Source: Micromonospora zingiberis (lineage in GTDB: Bacteria > Actinomycetota > Actinomycetes > Mycobacteriales > Micromonosporaceae). From it: a DNA stretch of 64,000 bases. The first letter of the stretch is position 1, and each line of letters begins with the position of its first letter. Shown here one piece after another: positions 16,648-24,105 of this stretch. The translations under genes were made by a program, and so were the position numbers. The notes beneath the pieces were generated by a model that saw only the letters and a program-made list of their open reading frames with translations, was not told the DNA's origin and did not search any database. The stretch spans positions 123,404 to 187,403 of the forward strand of contig NZ_SJJR01000011.1 of the NCBI RefSeq assembly GCF_004331455.1. The letters run 5' to 3'.

Positions 16648-16910
16648 ACCCCGTTTGGCGAGGGGCCTTTCGACTCGGGCGCAGCCGCCACCCAGCGGGC
16701 CCGGCGTATCCGTCAGGTCACATGTCGGAGAATTTCGTCGGGTAGGCTGTGCAGAGTTTTTGCGTACGTGGTTTGCTGTTCCACGCTGTTGAGAGATGGC
16801 GTGGGTTGAGAGAAGTCTCCTTCACCGGGGGCCGCCTCAGGCGCCGCTGCTCGAAAACGGCCAATCGGCCGCACGGCGTGCTTGGCCGCCAGTTTTAGAA
16901 GGAGATACAG
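16648..16910 (+). promoter_or_regulatory. Upstream region and long leader of the cold-shock gene
   Basis: 263 bases without a gene. The part from about 16,720 is less GC-rich than its surroundings (for example AGAGTTTTTGCGTACGTGG at 16754-16772) and ends in AGAAGGAGATACAG before the ATG. A TAGGCT element near 16743-16748 could be a -10. A long 5' leader is typical of cold-shock genes, where RNA structure controls translation, but I cannot fold it here. Confidence 0.45.
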
Positions 16911-17114
16911 ATGGCGCAGGGAACCGTGAAGTGGTTCAACGCTGACAAGGGCTTCGGCTTCATCACCGTCGACGGCGGGGGTGCTGACGTGTTCGTCCAC
17001 TTCTCGGCCATCCAGTCCAGCGGCTACCGCACGCTGGAGGAGAACCAGCGGGTGGAGTTCGAGATCGCCCAGGGCCAGAAGGGTCCGCAGGCCGAGCAGG
17101 TCCGCCCCCTCTGA
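16911..17114 (+). CDS. Cold-shock protein, CspA family
   Basis: 67 residues, a single cold-shock domain that binds single-stranded RNA/DNA. The start 'MAQGTVKWFNADKGFGFI' contains RNP1 (KGFGFI, residues 13-18), and RNP2 is 'VFVHF' (27-31). The strong ribosome site AGAAGGAGA lies 5-6 bases before the ATG. A terminator follows at 17170-17203, so it is monocistronic with its own long leader. It probably works as an RNA chaperone. Confidence 0.95.
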   Translation: MAQGTVKWFNADKGFGFITVDGGGADVFVHFSAIQSSGYRTLEENQRVEFEIAQGQKGPQAEQVRPL

Positions 17115-17169
17115 GAGCACCGGTCGGCGGCTGCCGGCCAGTGGCGAGGCCGCCCCCCAAATCGGTGTG

Positions 17170-17203
17170 AAGCCCCGCGTTCCGACAGGACGCGGGGCTT
17201 TCC
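17170..17203 (+). terminator. Terminator after the cold-shock gene
   Basis: Inverted repeat AAGCCCCGCGT (17170-17180) with ACGCGGGGCTT (17190-17200), extended by CC/GG across a bulged T, followed by TTCC. It is the clearest Rho-independent type hairpin in this part. Confidence 0.82.
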
Positions 17204-17245
17204 ATATCCGCCGGCACCCGACCAGCGTCGGGTGCCGGACCCGGT

Positions 17246-17500
17246 TCAGCGGTGGTTGCGGGCGCGAACGCCGAGCCAGAGCAGGACCACGCCCGCCAGC
17301 ATCAGCACCGGGCCGATCAGCGCCCAGACCCGGTGGCCGGCCATCACGCTCTCCTCGACATAGCCCAGCCCCTGCACCGTGCAGGCCGCGCCGAGGACCA
17401 CGGCCAGCAGGCCGAGCGTGAGCCGGAACCAGCCGCTCATCGCGATCTCACTGTCGGCTGGCCGACCGGCGGTGGCGCCGGTCGGTGCGTCGTTCACCAT
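17246..17500 (-). CDS. Small two-span membrane protein
   Basis: 84 residues from the ATG that overlaps the stop of the upstream aldo/keto reductase gene (ATGGTGA), or 64 residues from ATG 17440. Two hydrophobic spans, 'LTLGLLAVVLGAACTVQGLG' and 'WALIGPVLMLAGVVLLWLGV', are followed by a basic end 'RARNHR'. The coupling to the reductase favours the longer form; the more natural membrane-protein start is 17440. No family recognised. Confidence 0.7.
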   Translation of the reverse strand: MVNDAPTGATAGRPADSEIAMSGWFRLTLGLLAVVLGAACTVQGLGYVEESVMAGHRVWALIGPVLMLAGVVLLWLGVRARNHR

Positions 17501-18477
17501 CGGTGATGCACCTGCGGGCGGATCAGCTCGTCGTAGACGGCGGTCACCTCGGCCAGTTCCGATGTCGACAGTGGAGGCTGACCGGCGGCGGCGACGTTGG
17601 CGTGGGCCTGCGCCGCGTCCCGGGCGCCGGGGATGACCACCGTGACGCCCGGCTGGTCGAGCACCCAGCGCAGCGCGAACTGGGCCATCGTCCGGCCGTC
17701 GCCGACCAGCGGGGCGAGCCGGCGGACGGCGGCCAGGCCGGTGGCGTAGTCGACGCCGGAGAACGTCTCGCCGACGTCGAACGCCTCCCCGTGCCGGTTG
17801 TAGGAGCGGTGGTCGTCGGCGGCGAAGGTGGTGTGCTCGTCGTAGCGGCCGGAGAGCAGACCGCTGGCCAGCGGCACCCGGGCGATGATGCCGACACCGG
17901 CGCTCGCGGCGGCCGGCAGCACCCGCTCAAGCGGCTTGTGGCGCAGCGCGTTGAGGATGATCTGGACGCTGGCCACCCCGGGGCGGGCGATCGCGGTCAG
18001 CGCCTCGTCGCAGGTCTCCACGCTGACCCCGTACGCGGCGATGCGCTTCTCGTCGACCAGCGTGTCGAGGGCGTCGAAGACCGCGTCGTCGGCGAAGACC
18101 ACCGTCGGCGGGCAGTGCAGCTGCACCAGATCCAGGGTGTCCATCCCGAGGTTTGCCCGGGACCGGTCGGTCCAGCTGCGGAAATTGTCCAGGGTGTACG
18201 CCTCGGGGGTCTGCGGCACGCGGCGGCCCATCTTGGTGGCCACGGTCAGCTGGGCGTCCGGGTGGGCCGCCCGGAAGCGCCCGATCAGCTGTTCGCTGCG
18301 TCCGTCGCCGTACACGTCGGCCGTGTCCAGGAAGTCGACGCCGGCCTCGACAGCGGCGCTGAGCACCGACATCGCGTCGTCCTCGCTGACCGTGCCCCAG
18401 TCGGCACCCAGCTGCCAGGCGCCCAGGCCGACCACGCCGGCCTGCCGGGAAAGTCGGGGGAAGGTGCGTTGCTCCAT
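17494..18477 (-). CDS. Aldo/keto reductase
   Basis: 327 residues, an NADPH-dependent TIM-barrel oxidoreductase. The tetrad residues are visible: Asp and Tyr in 'FLDTADVYGDG' (near 49-58), Lys in 'VATKMG' (near 82) and His in 'VQLHCPP' (near 120). The cofactor site is 'VIPGARDAAQAHANV' near 290. The substrate is unknown; the group includes bacterial stress-type AKRs. A TAGGCT -10 box 6 bases before the ATG suggests a leaderless transcript. It is coupled to the small membrane protein at its 3' end. Confidence 0.92.
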   Translation of the reverse strand: MEQRTFPRLSRQAGVVGLGAWQLGADWGTVSEDDAMSVLSAAVEAGVDFLDTADVYGDGRSEQLIGRFRAAHPDAQLTVATKMGRRVPQTPEAYTLDNFRSWTDRSRANLGMDTLDLVQLHCPPTVVFADDAVFDALDTLVDEKRIAAYGVSVETCDEALTAIARPGVASVQIILNALRHKPLERVLPAAASAGVGIIARVPLASGLLSGRYDEHTTFAADDHRSYNRHGEAFDVGETFSGVDYATGLAAVRRLAPLVGDGRTMAQFALRWVLDQPGVTVVIPGARDAAQAHANVAAAGQPPLSTSELAEVTAVYDELIRPQVHHRW

Positions 18478-18483
18478 GGAACG

Positions 18484-18489
18484 AGCCTA
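18484..18489 (-). promoter_or_regulatory. -10 box of the leaderless aldo/keto reductase transcript
   Basis: On the minus strand TAGGCT ends 6 bases before the ATG at 18477, so transcription would begin at or within the start codon. No ribosome site is seen. A 9-bp perfect palindrome (18505-18523) lies just upstream. Confidence 0.5.
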
Positions 18490-18605
18490 GTGGCCGCGCT
18501 CGCTGCGGCCCGGACCGGGCCGCAATGCAACCGGACGCTCGTACGGTTTTCCCCTGATGGCGGGTGACATGCCAGCAGCGCCCGGCCTTTTGGAAGACTG
18601 CCTAC

Positions 18606-19640
18606 GTGAACCTGGAACCCGTGACCGACCTGCGTACCTTCATCGCCGGACTCCCCAAGGTGGAGCTGCACGTGCACCACGTCGGGTCCGCCTCGCCCCG
18701 GATCGTGGCCGAGCTGGCCGCTCGACACGAGGGGCGCAGCCCGGTGCCGGCGGATCCGCAACTGCTGGCCGAGTACTTCGTCTTCCGCGACTTCGCGCAC
18801 TTCATCGAGCTGTACCTCAGCGTCGTGGACCTGATCCGGGACCAGGAGGACGTCTGGATCCTCACCCACGAGGTGGCCCGGGAACTGGCGCGCCAGCAGG
18901 TCCGCTACGCGGAGCTGACCGTGACGCCGTACTCGCACGTGCGGCGGGGCATCCCGGCCCCGGCGTTCTGTGAGGCCATCGAGGACGCCCGCAAGCGGGC
19001 CGCCGCCGACTTCGGCATCGAGCTGCGGTGGTGCTTCGACATTCCCGGCGAGGCGGGGCTGCCGGCCGCCGAGGAGACGCTGCGGATCTGTCTCGACGAG
19101 CGCCCGGAAGGGCTGGTCAGCTTCGGTCTGGGCGGGCCCGAGATCGGCGTGCCGCGTCCGCAGTTCAAGCCCTACTTCGACCAGGCCCGCGCGGCGGGAC
19201 TGCACTCGGTACCGCACGCGGGTGAGACCACCGGCCCGCAGACCATCTGGGACGCGCTGCGTGAGCTGGGCGCCGAACGCATCGGCCACGGCATCTCCGC
19301 CGCGCAGGACCCCGAGCTGCTGGCCTATCTCGCCGAGCGGCAGATCCCGGTGGAGGTCTGCCCGACCTCCAACGTGCGAACCCGGGCGGTGGCGGCCATC
19401 GAGGAGCACCCGCTGCCCCGCCTGGTCGAGGCCGGGCTGCTGGTGACCATCAACTCCGACGACCCGCCGATGTTCGGCACCACCCTCGACGACGAGTACG
19501 CGGTGGCCGCCCGGCTGTTGAACGCCGGCCCGACGCAGGTGGCGGAGTTGGCCCGTAACGCCGTGACCGCGTCCTTCCTGGACGACACCGGCAAGCGCCG
19601 CATCACCGACGAGATCGACGCCTACCTCGCCTCCGCCTGA
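18606..19640 (+). CDS. Adenosine deaminase family; possible 6-aminodeoxyfutalosine deaminase
   Basis: 344 residues of the amidohydrolase fold. Zinc ligands are the HVH of 'ELHVHHVGSASPR' (residues ~20-32), His in 'HAGETTG' (near 205, with the catalytic Glu), and the Asp pair of 'NSDDPPMFG' (near 284). True adenosine deaminases usually read HLDG after the first histidines. The HHVGSASPR variant with an extra Arg resembles, from memory, the actinobacterial COG1816 group shown to deaminate 6-aminodeoxyfutalosine in the futalosine menaquinone pathway. So the substrate may not be adenosine. The start is GTG 18606; the GTG at 18564 is an alternative. Two terminators follow. Confidence 0.88.
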   Translation: MNLEPVTDLRTFIAGLPKVELHVHHVGSASPRIVAELAARHEGRSPVPADPQLLAEYFVFRDFAHFIELYLSVVDLIRDQEDVWILTHEVARELARQQVRYAELTVTPYSHVRRGIPAPAFCEAIEDARKRAAADFGIELRWCFDIPGEAGLPAAEETLRICLDERPEGLVSFGLGGPEIGVPRPQFKPYFDQARAAGLHSVPHAGETTGPQTIWDALRELGAERIGHGISAAQDPELLAYLAERQIPVEVCPTSNVRTRAVAAIEEHPLPRLVEAGLLVTINSDDPPMFGTTLDDEYAVAARLLNAGPTQVAELARNAVTASFLDDTGKRRITDEIDAYLASA

Positions 19641-19674
19641 TCATGCTGGCGGGCAGAGGTGCGGCTGCGGAGTG

Positions 19675-19766
19675 GCGCGCGGCGGGAGGAGGTGTGGGGG
19701 GACCGTGTCTCCCGCCGCGCGCACGGCTCCACCGGCCCCGGTGCGCTGGGAGCGGGGGGCCGGTGG
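19675..19766. terminator. Two tandem hairpins between convergent genes
   Basis: Hairpin 1 has a perfect 14-bp stem (19675-19688 with 19709-19722). Hairpin 2 has a perfect 11-bp stem (19729-19739 with 19756-19766). They separate the deaminase from the convergent histidine kinase. The rest of the gap (19767-19891) shows nothing I can name. Confidence 0.7.
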
Positions 19767-19891
19767 AACTGCTGGGTTCGAAGGAATCCTGACAGTAGCC
19801 GGCCGCCACTGGGCTCCGGTTAATCCGGATCTAAGGAAGACTTGTGCCGGGGCACAGTCCGTTCATGCTCGCGGTCGGCGTACGCGGTGGC

Positions 19892-21286
19892 TCAGGTGTC
19901 CGTCGGTCGCTGCCGGGGCCATCGACGCCCGCTGCTCTTCTGCTCCCGGGCCATCCGGCCCACCAGGCCGAACCGGCTGACCTGACGTGGCGTGGCCTCC
20001 GGGTCGGCGAGCAGCATCACCACGCTGGCCCCGCCGAGGCGAGCCCGGTCGATGCTGACCGAACCGCTGGCCTGCAACGCCACCCGCTTGGCGATGTCCA
20101 GCCCGAGTCCGGTGGAGCCCTGGTCGCTGGTGCCGCGACGCAGCGCCCGGTCCGGGTCGGCGATGCCCGGTCCGGCATCGTCGATCCGGATGGCCACGTA
20201 CCCGTCGCGTCGGGAGACGGCCACCTCGAAGGCGGTGCCCTGCGGGGTGTAGCGGAACACGTTGCCGATCACCGCGTCCAGCGCGGCGGCCAGCTCGGCC
20301 CGGGGCACCGGCGCGGGGATCCGCAGCTGGGCGCCGGTCACCCGGTGCGGACGGTTCTGGTCGCCCGCCAGCGCCGCCCAGAAGACCATCCGGTCCCGGA
20401 CCACCTCGCTCACGTCGCAGATGGCCGGACCGGCCTCGGTGGCCACCGCCTTACGGGTGGTCTTGATCAGCACGTCGATCTCACCCTCCAGGGTGACGAT
20501 CGCCTGCCGGATCCGCCGGATCCCACGCAGATGGTCCAGTTCCGCCTGGCTGAACGAGCCCACGCTGGTGTCGTCGGACTCCAACGCCTCGGCGTCCAGC
20601 CGCAGCACGGTCAGCGGCGTGCGCAGCCGGTGCGACAGGTCCGCCACGAGTTCCCGCTCCTCGGTGCGGGCCGCGACGAAGCGTTCGGCCATCCGGTTGA
20701 AGGCCAGGCCGGCCTCGGCAAGTTCGCGGGGACCGCTCGGCTCGACCCGTACGCCCAGTTCGCCGTCGCCCACCGCGAGGGCCGCCTTGACCAGGTCCCG
20801 GGTGGCGTCCACCGCCCGCACGGCGACCCGGTCCACCACCAGCATCGTCGCAGCCAACAGGGCGACGGCCACGCCGGTCAGCAGCAGCCACCGGCTGCCG
20901 GCGCCCCCGCCGAGGGCGGACTCCGGTATGAACACCTCCACCACGGCGGTCTGGTCGCCGAGCACCACCGGGTCCAGCCGCAACACGCCACCGTCGACGT
21001 CGAGCACCACGGAACGCCGCTCGGAGCGGGCCTGCGCCAACTGCTCGGCGTCGGCTCGCCCGCTGGCGGAGTCACCGTCCAGGCCGTGCACCACCGGGCG
21101 GGTGGCCGGATCGTCGCCACTGGCCTCGATCGCGCGGGCCACCACGTCCGGCTCGGTGCTCACCGCGAGCGCCCCGGTGACCAGCGCGCTGCGGCGGGCC
21201 GCGTCGGCGATCGCCTCCTCGCGGGCCTGCCCACCGAGGACCAGGCCGAGCGGAATCAGGAAGGCGAGCGCCAGCAGGGCGCCCAT
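19892..21286 (-). CDS. Sensor histidine kinase (OmpR-partner type)
   Basis: About 464 residues. Membrane span 1 starts at the ATG ('MGALLALAFLIPLGLVLGG') and span 2 is 'WLLLTGVAVALLAATMLVV' near residue 145, bracketing an extracytoplasmic sensor of ~120 residues. A HAMP follows, then the H-box 'VADLSHRLRTPLTVLRL' (His near 234), the N-region 'VIGNVFRYTPQG', and G boxes 'DDAGPGI' and 'GSTGLGLDIAKR'. The upstream regulator gene ends 30 bases before this ATG. The frame is open upstream, with only a CTG at the regulator stop as an earlier start. Confidence 0.9.
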   Translation of the reverse strand: MGALLALAFLIPLGLVLGGQAREEAIADAARRSALVTGALAVSTEPDVVARAIEASGDDPATRPVVHGLDGDSASGRADAEQLAQARSERRSVVLDVDGGVLRLDPVVLGDQTAVVEVFIPESALGGGAGSRWLLLTGVAVALLAATMLVVDRVAVRAVDATRDLVKAALAVGDGELGVRVEPSGPRELAEAGLAFNRMAERFVAARTEERELVADLSHRLRTPLTVLRLDAEALESDDTSVGSFSQAELDHLRGIRRIRQAIVTLEGEIDVLIKTTRKAVATEAGPAICDVSEVVRDRMVFWAALAGDQNRPHRVTGAQLRIPAPVPRAELAAALDAVIGNVFRYTPQGTAFEVAVSRRDGYVAIRIDDAGPGIADPDRALRRGTSDQGSTGLGLDIAKRVALQASGSVSIDRARLGGASVVMLLADPEATPRQVSRFGLVGRMAREQKSSGRRWPRQRPTDT

Positions 21287-21315
21287 GCCGGCCGTCGACA
21301 GGGCCAGCGACCGCC

Positions 21316-22005
21316 TCAGTCCGGCGCCACCAGCCGGAAGCCCACCCCCCGCACGGTGCGCAGGTAGCGCGGCTTCGCCGCGGACTCGCCCATTTTGCGC
21401 CGTAGCCAGTACAGGTGAACGTCGATGGTCTGGTCCTCGCCGACCGACGGTTGCCGCCATACCTCCTCCAAGAGCTCCCGCCGGGACACTACCCGGCCAG
21501 GGCGTGCGGCGAGATACGCCAGCAGGTCGAATTCCTTGCGGGTCAGCGCCAGCGGCTCCCCGTCGAGATGGGCGCTGCGTTCGCCGATGTCGACGCGCAG
21601 CCCGCCCACGCTGTGCACCACCGGCTGCACCGCGCGGCTGGCTCGTCCCACCCGGCGCAGCACGCTGGTGATCCGGGCGTCCAGGTGGGCGCCGGTGAAC
21701 GGCTTGACCATGTAGTCGTCGGCCCCGGCGCGTAGCAGCTTGACCACGGACTGCTCGTCGTCGCGGGCGGTGGCGATGATGATCGGCACGTCGGTGATGC
21801 CGCGCAGCATGCGCAGGGCGTCCGATCCGTCCAGGTCCGGCAACCCCAGATCGAGTACGACGAGGTCGGGTGTCTCGGCAGCGACCCGGCGCAGCGCGTC
21901 CAGGGCGGTGCCCACCGCGTGTACCGCGTGGCCCCGATCGGTGAGGGAACGAAGCATCGCGCCGCGTACGACGTGATCGTCTTCGACCAGGAGGACGGTG
22001 GCCAC
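21316..22005 (-). CDS. Response regulator, OmpR/PhoB family
   Basis: 229 residues. The receiver domain has the acidic pair in 'LLVEDDHVV', the phospho-acceptor Asp in 'LVVLDLGLPDLDG' (near residue 51), Thr/Ser near 'IIIATARDD' and Lys in 'YMVKPFTG' (near 100). The winged helix covers about 130-229 with 'LTRKEFDLLAYLAARPGRV' and 'TIDVHLYWLRRKM'. It is upstream of and co-transcribed with the kinase gene. The signal and targets are unknown; the extracytoplasmic sensor suggests an envelope signal. Confidence 0.94.
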   Translation of the reverse strand: MATVLLVEDDHVVRGAMLRSLTDRGHAVHAVGTALDALRRVAAETPDLVVLDLGLPDLDGSDALRMLRGITDVPIIIATARDDEQSVVKLLRAGADDYMVKPFTGAHLDARITSVLRRVGRASRAVQPVVHSVGGLRVDIGERSAHLDGEPLALTRKEFDLLAYLAARPGRVVSRRELLEEVWRQPSVGEDQTIDVHLYWLRRKMGESAAKPRYLRTVRGVGFRLVAPD

Positions 22006-22079
22006 CCCCGCACGGTACTCGGCACGGCAAGCCGAACGTCATTGCGGCCCACCGGGGAACCCGCCAAGCTGGTACAACC

Positions 22080-23000
22080 ATGACGTTCACCCTCTACCCG
22101 GACACCCGGCTGGCGTTGGCCCGGGACAGCCTCGCCGGCCTGTCGGTCGGCGACGCCCTCGGATCCCAGTTCTTCGTACCCGGCCGGCGGCCGGCCGACC
22201 TGGCCGCCGGACTGCTCCCGCCACCGCCGTGGCAGTGGACCGACGACACCGAGATGGCCTGCTCGGTACTGGCGGCACTCGGGGAGGCGGGCAGTATCGA
22301 CCGGGATGCCCTGGCCATCGCGTTCGCCGAGCGCTGCGAGCCGTACCGGGGTTACGGTCCGGGCGCGGTACGCATCCTGCGGCTGATCCGTACCGGTACC
22401 CCGTGGCCGGTCGCCGCCGCGGCCGCCTTCGACGGTCAGGGCTCCTGCGGTAACGGCGCGGCGATGCGGGTCGGGCCACTGGGCGCGTACTTCGCCGACT
22501 CGACCACCCGGGCCGCCGCGCAGGCGCGGGCATCGGCCGAGGTGACCCACGCCCACCCGGAGGGGATCGCCGGTGCGGTCGCGGTGGCGGTGGCCGGGTC
22601 GCTGGCCGCGCGGGCCCGCCTGGACGGCGACCGGCCCACTCCGGCCCGGCTGCTCGCCGGGGTGGCCGCCGCGCTGGACCCGGCGACCGAGGTGCATCGA
22701 GGCGTACGCCGGGCGGGCGGGCTGCTCGGTCGCCCGCTGGGCGAGATCGTGGCGGCGCTGGGCAACGGTGCCCGGGTCACCGCGCAGGACACCGTCGCGT
22801 TCACCCTCTGGGTGGCCGCCACGCACCTGGACGACTATCCGGCCGCCGTACGGGCCTGTGTCGAGGCGGGCGGGGACGTGGACACCACCGCCGCCATCGT
22901 CGGTGGGGTGGTGGCCGGATACACCGGAGTGGGCACCCCGGGCGGGGTGCCCACCGACTGGCTGGCGGCGCGGGAGCCGCTACCCGACTGGGTCGGCTGA
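22080..23000 (+). CDS. ADP-ribosylglycohydrolase family protein (DraG-like)
   Basis: 306 residues. The family metal-binding motifs are present: 'LSVGDALGSQF' near residue 21, 'WTDDTEMA' near 55 (the T-D-D Mg ligands) and 'GGDVDTTAAIVGGVVAGYTG' near 265. These enzymes remove ADP-ribose from protein or nucleic acid, or hydrolyse related N-glycosides. No ADP-ribosyltransferase is next to it. It is divergent from the two-component genes and converges on the YcnI-like gene with a 22-base gap. Confidence 0.9.
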   Translation: MTFTLYPDTRLALARDSLAGLSVGDALGSQFFVPGRRPADLAAGLLPPPPWQWTDDTEMACSVLAALGEAGSIDRDALAIAFAERCEPYRGYGPGAVRILRLIRTGTPWPVAAAAAFDGQGSCGNGAAMRVGPLGAYFADSTTRAAAQARASAEVTHAHPEGIAGAVAVAVAGSLAARARLDGDRPTPARLLAGVAAALDPATEVHRGVRRAGGLLGRPLGEIVAALGNGARVTAQDTVAFTLWVAATHLDDYPAAVRACVEAGGDVDTTAAIVGGVVAGYTGVGTPGGVPTDWLAAREPLPDWVG

Positions 23001-23022
23001 GCCGACCTGCCACCCGGACCGT

Positions 23023-23904
23023 TCAGCGTGCGGCACCCGCCGGCTGCTCCTGCTCGGCGGTCGGTTCGGCGACCCGCTGCCGGGCCCCGGTGCCGGGCTG
23101 CTCCGGCTCGGTGACCGGTCCCGCCGGTTCCCCGGTGCCGGGCGTGGCCGGCTCCTCGTCGAGCACCGAGCGGTCGACCTCCTCGGCGTTGCGGCGGCGC
23201 CGGCTGATCAGCCAGCCCACCACGGCGCCGCCGCCGAGGCCGGCGACCAGGCCGGCGGCGAGCAGACTGTTCGCGTTCGGTCCGTCGCCGGCGGCGGTGG
23301 CCGGGGCCGGCGGGGCGTCGGCCGGAGCGCCGCCGTGCCCGCCACCGTGGGCGCCCGGGTAGGCCGGATCGCCGGGCGTCAGGGTCAGCGGGGGCAGTGG
23401 TCGCTGCCCGGGGCCGCTGCCCCAGTGCACCTGTAGGCCGTCGGCGTAGGTCTGGGTCAGCTCGAAGGGCAGTTGGTCGGTCTGTGGCAGTGGGGCCATC
23501 GAGAAGACCAGTCGGGCCGGGCCTTCGTCGGCCGAGCCGGGTGCGCGGGACCAGGTCAGCGCGGCGGTGACGACGTCGGTGGCCGGGCCGTGCATGCCCG
23601 CCACCGGCACGTCGAGCTGGCGGGTGGTGATCGCGGGAGCCCACCCCGACACCGACAGCGGGTACACCTCGGCGATCGGCGGGTCCGCCGGCATCCGGAT
23701 CTCGATCCGTTCGGTACGCACCCCCGGCCGCTCGTCCGGCACCGTGAACTCCATCTTCACCGAGTTGCCCTGCTGTGCCTCGGTCGGGGTGAAGGTCACA
23801 CCGTCGGCCCACGCCGCCGCCGGCCAGAGCAGCACCATGGCGGTGGACAGCGCGGCCACCGCTCCGCCCCGGCGTCGACGGCTCCCGCCGCGCGTCATCG
23901 CCAT
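23023..23904 (-). CDS. YcnI-like DUF1775 secreted, membrane-anchored protein
   Basis: 293 residues. Signal peptide 'AVAALSTAMVLLWPAAAWA' ends near residue 33; the DUF1775 beta domain runs to about 165; a Gly/Pro/Ala-rich linker with His ('HGGGHGG') follows; then one membrane span 'SLLAAGLVAGLGGGAVVGWLI' near 210-230 and a long acidic/Pro-rich cytoplasmic tail of ~65 residues. DUF1775 proteins are linked to copper handling. The usual mature N-terminal His (HVTV...) is replaced here by D-G-V-T-F, so the known Cu(II) site may be missing. Confidence 0.85.
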   Translation of the reverse strand: MAMTRGGSRRRRGGAVAALSTAMVLLWPAAAWADGVTFTPTEAQQGNSVKMEFTVPDERPGVRTERIEIRMPADPPIAEVYPLSVSGWAPAITTRQLDVPVAGMHGPATDVVTAALTWSRAPGSADEGPARLVFSMAPLPQTDQLPFELTQTYADGLQVHWGSGPGQRPLPPLTLTPGDPAYPGAHGGGHGGAPADAPPAPATAAGDGPNANSLLAAGLVAGLGGGAVVGWLISRRRRNAEEVDRSVLDEEPATPGTGEPAGPVTEPEQPGTGARQRVAEPTAEQEQPAGAAR

Positions 23905-24105
23905 CCTGGGTCCCCATCCCTGTCGTCCTGGCCGGAACGGGCTCCGGCCACACCTGGTAGTTCGGATCCGAGGACGAAAAGGTTCAACGCCTGGTCCGAT
24001 CTCCGTGCCGCCGATATCGGGCGGCAGTGCTCAGCGGGCGACCGATAGCATCACGGTGAGCCAACATTGGCACTTTCCTGATACCACTGCTGCGAGGAGT
24101 CTCCC

